Shown: in pieces, positions 1 through 64,000 of the stretch
How the letters are laid out: each line of letters begins with the position of its first letter
Position numbering within the stretch: position 1 is the first letter of the stretch
The notes under the pieces: model-generated
Databases searched by the model: none
Seen by the model: the letters and a program-made list of their open reading frames with translations, nothing else
What the model was told of the DNA's origin: nothing
Program-made: the position numbers and the translations under genes
Source of the DNA: Hymenopus coronatus
Lineage: Eukaryota > Arthropoda > Insecta > Mantodea > Hymenopodidae
Direction: 5' to 3'
Assembly: GCA_030762935.1 (NCBI GenBank)
Contig: CM060898.1
Location: forward strand, 97,012,781 to 97,076,780
DNA: 64,000 nt

Positions 1-37
1 AAATTAAAATGCACTCTGTATATCTTATTAATATTTT

Positions 38-711
38 TACTGCATTTATCCGAAAACAAGGTATTTTTTTTTCCAAAATATTAATGTTCAGAACTGGGGA
101 TTGTCTTGCATTCACAAAATAGTTTTTCAAATACCATGCAGGGAAAAAATAAGCTTTAAACTTTGTGGGTATGGCAGTAGCGAAGACTGGGGGAAATGGT
201 ATACATTACTGCTAAGGTTGTGATGAATGCGGCAGATTTTGCGCATTTCATTTTACACAAAGTATCTGTTAACAGAACTATGAGCATTCTCATTGGAAGA
301 AAGAAAATTACTCTCTGGCATTAAAATAAAATTACAGGACTTCCTTTCACATCAGTGGGTGCACATAAAATTGTATTGGAAAGCCAACAGTCAAGCAGTA
401 AGTGCATTTCTCCTCGTTGGGTCTCCACCGCACATGGACATATTGGTACATTGCTGTTTTCCCTTATCTATCTCTCTCCCACTAGCCATGTGAATTTCTA
501 CACAAAACTATGCTACTGCCACCACATTTTATCACTGCACACTTATCGTACATTTCCGTTCTCCTTTCTGTTGTCTAAATACAAAATCATATCCACCACC
601 ATCATTACAGTTACCCTGCCGCTACATTGTAAAATCACACTGTACACTCTGTGCTCCCCTCTCCATCAACCACTCAAAACAAGAATTTCTAGGCAAATTA
701 AAATTAAGTAA

Positions 712-770
<59 letters not shown>

Positions 771-933
771 GGGAGTTAATCAGCTTAAGTGTCCATTAGT
801 TTGTTTTAAATATGTGCCAAACCATTGAATTTCATTTACATAAAAATTAAGTTGTCTTCTTTTTATATATGAAGATGATATGCTAAATTCATAAATTAAG
901 TTCTGTAAAATAGGGGTTGTCTTGCATTCGGTA
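38..933 (+). mobile_element. TA-flanked tandem-repeat transposon, copy A
   Basis: It starts TACTGCATTTATCCG and ends at a decayed terminus (gcattcggta). It shares with copies B-G a 5' block (fragments ccaaaatattaatgttcaga and gggggaaatggtata), a middle of 150-190 bp units (here about two decayed ones) and a 3' block (cagctt.agtgtcc.ttagtttg). No coding capacity was seen, so it is non-autonomous. Terminal TA and short inverted ends suggest Tc1/mariner-type mobility; that is inference. Confidence 0.75.
711..769. repeat. (AAT)n microsatellite
   Basis: About 19 AAT units inside transposon copy A, directly after the last repeat unit. Confidence 0.97.
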
Positions 934-997
934 TATCTATTATCTCTTTTTTTCCAACCATTTTTGTGGAAATGCTAAATATGATCAAGTTCAACTC

Positions 998-1205
998 TTT
1001 TTAATGAAGTGAAAAATTCAATGCCATAGCAAAATTTGAACCAGAAGCTCCTGGTTTTTGTCCAGTTGCTCTAACCACTGAGCTACTATGACAACATGCC
1101 AACCAGAAAATCCATGGTTTAAAACCTAGCTATTGCACTGAATTTTTCAATCTGATGACTCTACATTTCCAACTTGTTCCTACACACAGCTAGTGTGGAA
1201 GAAAC
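998..1205. mobile_element. Inverted tRNA-derived SINE pieces (gcattgaatttttcagtc family)
   Basis: The left half is a minus-strand tRNA-like head (antisense B box tttgaacca, A box gagctacta) ending in ttcaatgcc. The right half is the tail in plus orientation (actgaatttttcaatctga, then ctacacaca). Related copies lie at 42835, 43130, 55018 and 58855. Confidence 0.6.
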
Positions 1206-1221
1206 CATTAATTGTGAATCT

Positions 1222-1374
1222 CTTTTAATCATATGCGCATTCACTGTCACATGCATACATCCAAACTCTGAGGGGGATAGGAAATAATTCTGTTTAAAGA
1301 AACATTCATTGCCCCAGCCAGGACTCTGGGTGAGATGTCACCTTACTGACCACTCGGTCATAGGGGCAGTCATT
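1222..1374 (-). mobile_element. tRNA-derived SINE, partial
   Basis: In antisense it matches the SINE at 26384: a tRNA-like head with CCGAGTGGTCAG, then TGGCTGGGGCAATGAAT and CAGAATTATTTCCTATCC. The B box is degraded (agtcctgg) and the tail is shortened. Confidence 0.65.
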
Positions 1375-1481
1375 AATAGCTTTATATCCTTACTACCTTC
1401 CTTTTTAATTTTAATAGTTTTATGTTTTTAACTGCTTTTTACACTGAAAGTTTTCCCTTTAAAATCTGGTCTCTGATTATA

Positions 1482-2172
1482 CGAGGTATGTCCAGAAAGT
1501 AAGTTCTGTTTCAATTTATCTCCGCTGCAGCGCTGCGATCGCAGTTCCGCACATGCACGGTAGACGCTCTGTATCAAGGAGAAGAAACGTGCGCCATTTT
1601 GAGATCGCTGTCAGCCACATACGCTTTGTTGTGCTTGTTTACAATGTCGGTGTTGATTGAAAATCCTGCCACTTGTGAAATCAGATCTGTGATTCGTTTT
1701 CTGAATGCTAGGAAAGTGAAACCAATTGGAATTTATCGGCAAATTTGCGAAGTTTACGGACAAAATGCGATGAGTTTTTCTTCACGACCACACACTGCAA
1801 ATGTGACGAAAAACCTCCTACAGAGATTTGGCTGGGATGTGTTTGACCATCCTCCGTACAGCCCCTGACCTCGCTCCTAGCGACTTTCATCTATTCTTAC
1901 ATCTCAAGGCTTTCCTTGGCGGTTAACAATTCAACAATGACGAAGAGCTGAAAGAAAATGTTTCCAACTTTTTGAAGACACAGGCAGCAAACTTCTATGA
2001 AGAAGGTATACAAAAACTTGGGCCACGCTATGACAAATGCCTGCAAAATTTCGGCAGTTATGTGGAAAAGTAGTTTAAGAGTTGTAGAATTTTGTGCAAT
2101 AAATAATTATTCTGTATCTGTAAACAATTTAATTTTATTACTAAATGGAACTTACACCCTGGACGTACCTCG
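1482..2172 (+). mobile_element. mariner, internally deleted copy (691 bp)
   Basis: The terminal inverted repeats (CGAGGTATGTCCAGAAAGTA and the complement of ggacgtacctcg) match the fuller copy at 7706, with flanking TA at 1480-1481 and 2173-2174. About 600 bp is missing between codons for the N-terminal helix-turn-helix region and the second catalytic block. The break near 1774 joins gatgag to tttttcttcacgac. The remaining reading frames (from 1599 and around 1860-2070) encode only the two ends of the transposase. It is a deletion derivative that could only have moved with help from an active transposase. Confidence 0.9.
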
Positions 2173-2174
2173 TA

Positions 2175-3441
2175 TATGTGCAGCCTAATATTCAAAGACT
2201 AATAATTTTGTGAATGATTGTACTGGCTTGAGCAGTATGAATAAACATGTTCATCACAGCTGAGCTCAAGGTCATTAATAAACTGGAATTTTCTCAACTT
2301 TGATAGTTACTTCTGACATGATCTATTTCATCTGTTTACCACCATTGCGTTAATACATTCTGTTTTGGTAAGTATTTCAGCCATGGCAAATAGAGTAAAA
2401 AGGAGACTGCATTGTTATGCCAGTTAAATAAAGAAGAGATAAGAACTTATGGAATAGGCCTCAAATTACAGGTATTGTGCATACTAATAATTCACAAGCT
2501 GCAATTATGTTTGGTGATTCCAAGTGTAATGTATCACATTGGGGGGAAAATTAAGAAAAGTTTATGAATGGTAGTACATAAAGAAAACATTCAGAGAATC
2601 AAAGACATGGAAATTTCGCAATTAACATGCTTGTTATTCAATTTATGCAGGAAAAACTAAGCAAAAGGTTTCCAATATGTTGTGAATATTTTTTAGCTGC
2701 ATTCATCATTTACACAGTTTGTGAAAATCTTCCAAAAATTAATGGTCATCTTATATTCAGGCCAAAAGGTAATTCAGCCAATATAATGCAGATTAACTGA
2801 CCTGACATTTTATTGCAAAACTTTCAAGATATGCTATTGTGATATTTGTTTCACTTATAAATATAACAATGTAATTATAATTTCAAGATTATTGCTGAGT
2901 TTCATTTTAGTGATAAAGTCAAATTATGCTTTGTACCATAATATTTTGTATAATGAAATACATTTATAAAGTATATAATTCTTTGCATATTTAAAATGTA
3001 AATATTGCTGCAGGTTGGAATATGGCAGACTTTCCAATAGGCCAAGATGACGGAAAGACATACCATGGCTCCCTTAAACAAGAACCACTACATATAATAG
3101 GCCTGTGCTATAATTGAGAATAGAATAGAAACAAGAGTTGAATCCTCATTATATATTCGCATCTTACTCTATTTATTCTTGTTCTGGTTTTTGGTTTATT
3201 GTGGACCAGCCTTGATTTTTTTCACGCTATCTCTCTAGTGACTTAGCATGTAATTATTGGCTTTGCTCGTGACATTTGTCAAGAAATATATTTAAAAATG
3301 CATATAAAAACCTCATTGTCGCTATTTTCCTCTTGCATTAATCACCTTTTGTTAATTCACAGTTTTTCTTACATACAATGGCATAAGCGAAAAACTATAA
3401 TAAATACAATAAATTGTGATGAGAATAAGCACCCTCAAACC
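2175..3441. other. 3' flank/UTR of ATP9, no other gene seen
   Basis: AT-rich sequence downstream of the ATP9 stop. It should contain the 3' UTR (minus strand) nearest 3441. No coding similarity, tRNA or strong repeat was recognised in 2175-3100. Confidence 0.6.
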
Positions 3442-63718
<60,277 letters not shown>

Positions 63719-63794
63719 CTAAACAAAAATAACGAATAAGTAGTTATGATGGTTATGTAAAAAAGAAGCCAGTCACAGTGAGCAACACAAATAA

Positions 63795-64000
63795 TATAAA
63801 AATAGTTTGTAACAAATCTTCACTTATTTTTATATTACCAGGACTAGTTTTGCAATTAAATTGATTTTTAAAACTTGGTATAGATATGCAGATGATATAT
63901 TTGCTATTGTTCCTGATAAAACATGTAAATGATGCTTTACAACTTTTAAATTTACAAGATAAGGCTATAAAATTCACACTGGAAATTGAAAGTGATGGCT
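63795..64000. mobile_element. PLE inverted pair, cut by the window edge
   Basis: A minus-strand PLE tail (63795-63860; gtttgtaacaaatcttcact, accaggactagttttgcaa) joins a plus-strand RT fragment (63868-64000; IFKTWYRYADDIFAIVPDK, motif C with both Asp) that continues past the edge. Same subfamily as the pair at 16456. It begins 76 bp from exon 1's acceptor side. Confidence 0.8.

Overview
The window is animal nuclear DNA, most likely from an arthropod and possibly a chelicerate. It is AT-rich and holds one interrupted gene with GT-AG introns of 1.6 to 10.8 kb, packed with transposons. The phylum is inferred from the repeat mix (mariner, piggyBac, Penelope-like elements, tRNA-derived SINEs) and from the protein sequence. 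No marker seen here fixes the species.

The one host gene lies on the minus strand and runs through nearly the whole window. It encodes an ATP9A/ATP9B/Neo1-type class-2 P4-ATPase, a putative phospholipid flippase of endosomal and Golgi membranes. I could place eleven exons, from 63718 down to the stop codon at 3442. Their phases join without a conflict into 1989 nt, or 662 residues plus a stop. They cover the nucleotide-binding domain, the rest of the phosphorylation domain (TGDK, GDGGNDV) and the C-terminal membrane segments. The first third of the protein, including the DKTG phosphorylation site, lies beyond the right edge. The last exon is small and is recognised by its LWKV and [10 protein letters not shown] residues.

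The introns hold nearly everything else. (1) Penelope-like elements (PLEs) with a GIY-YIG endonuclease are present in at least a dozen places. Seven of the insertions are built as inverted, tail-outward pairs, from 45-bp arms up to about 780-bp arms. (2) A TA-flanked non-autonomous transposon family carries an internal array of 150-190 bp units. Seven copies at 38, 11039, 19238, 31711, 34745, 36812 and 44438 make up about 12% of the window. (3) Cut-and-paste elements include a nearly complete 1.3-kb mariner and a 0.7-kb deletion derivative of it, a piggyBac with recognisable ends, and a second piggyBac-like element split by a Harbinger-like element. There are also Tigger, Tc1 and IS630-like relics. 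(4) A degraded Ty3/Gypsy element keeps one LTR and a tRNA-Leu primer site. (5) Several tRNA-derived SINE families occur, including one large palindrome with two diverging tRNA-like heads.

The layout, left to right, is: 3' flank with relics and the last exon (1-3575); intron with LINE, IS630 and mariner relics (3576-9445); exon 10, a repeat cluster and the piggyBac (9446-15293); exon 9 and the PLE palindrome (15294-19200); DNA-transposon relics up to exon 8 (25156); Tigger, exon 7 and PLEs (26400-35560); exon 6, then a 10.8-kb intron with the Gypsy element and a split PLE (35561-46554); exon 5 and the best-preserved PLE (46555-49634); exon 4 and the nested piggyBac/Harbinger element (51076-54354); palindromes and exons 3 and 2 (55018-58582); and another PLE palindrome, exon 1 and a final PLE pair that runs off the edge (59579-64000). 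No element shows a role in the host gene. Its reading frame is intact and the insertions are intronic.
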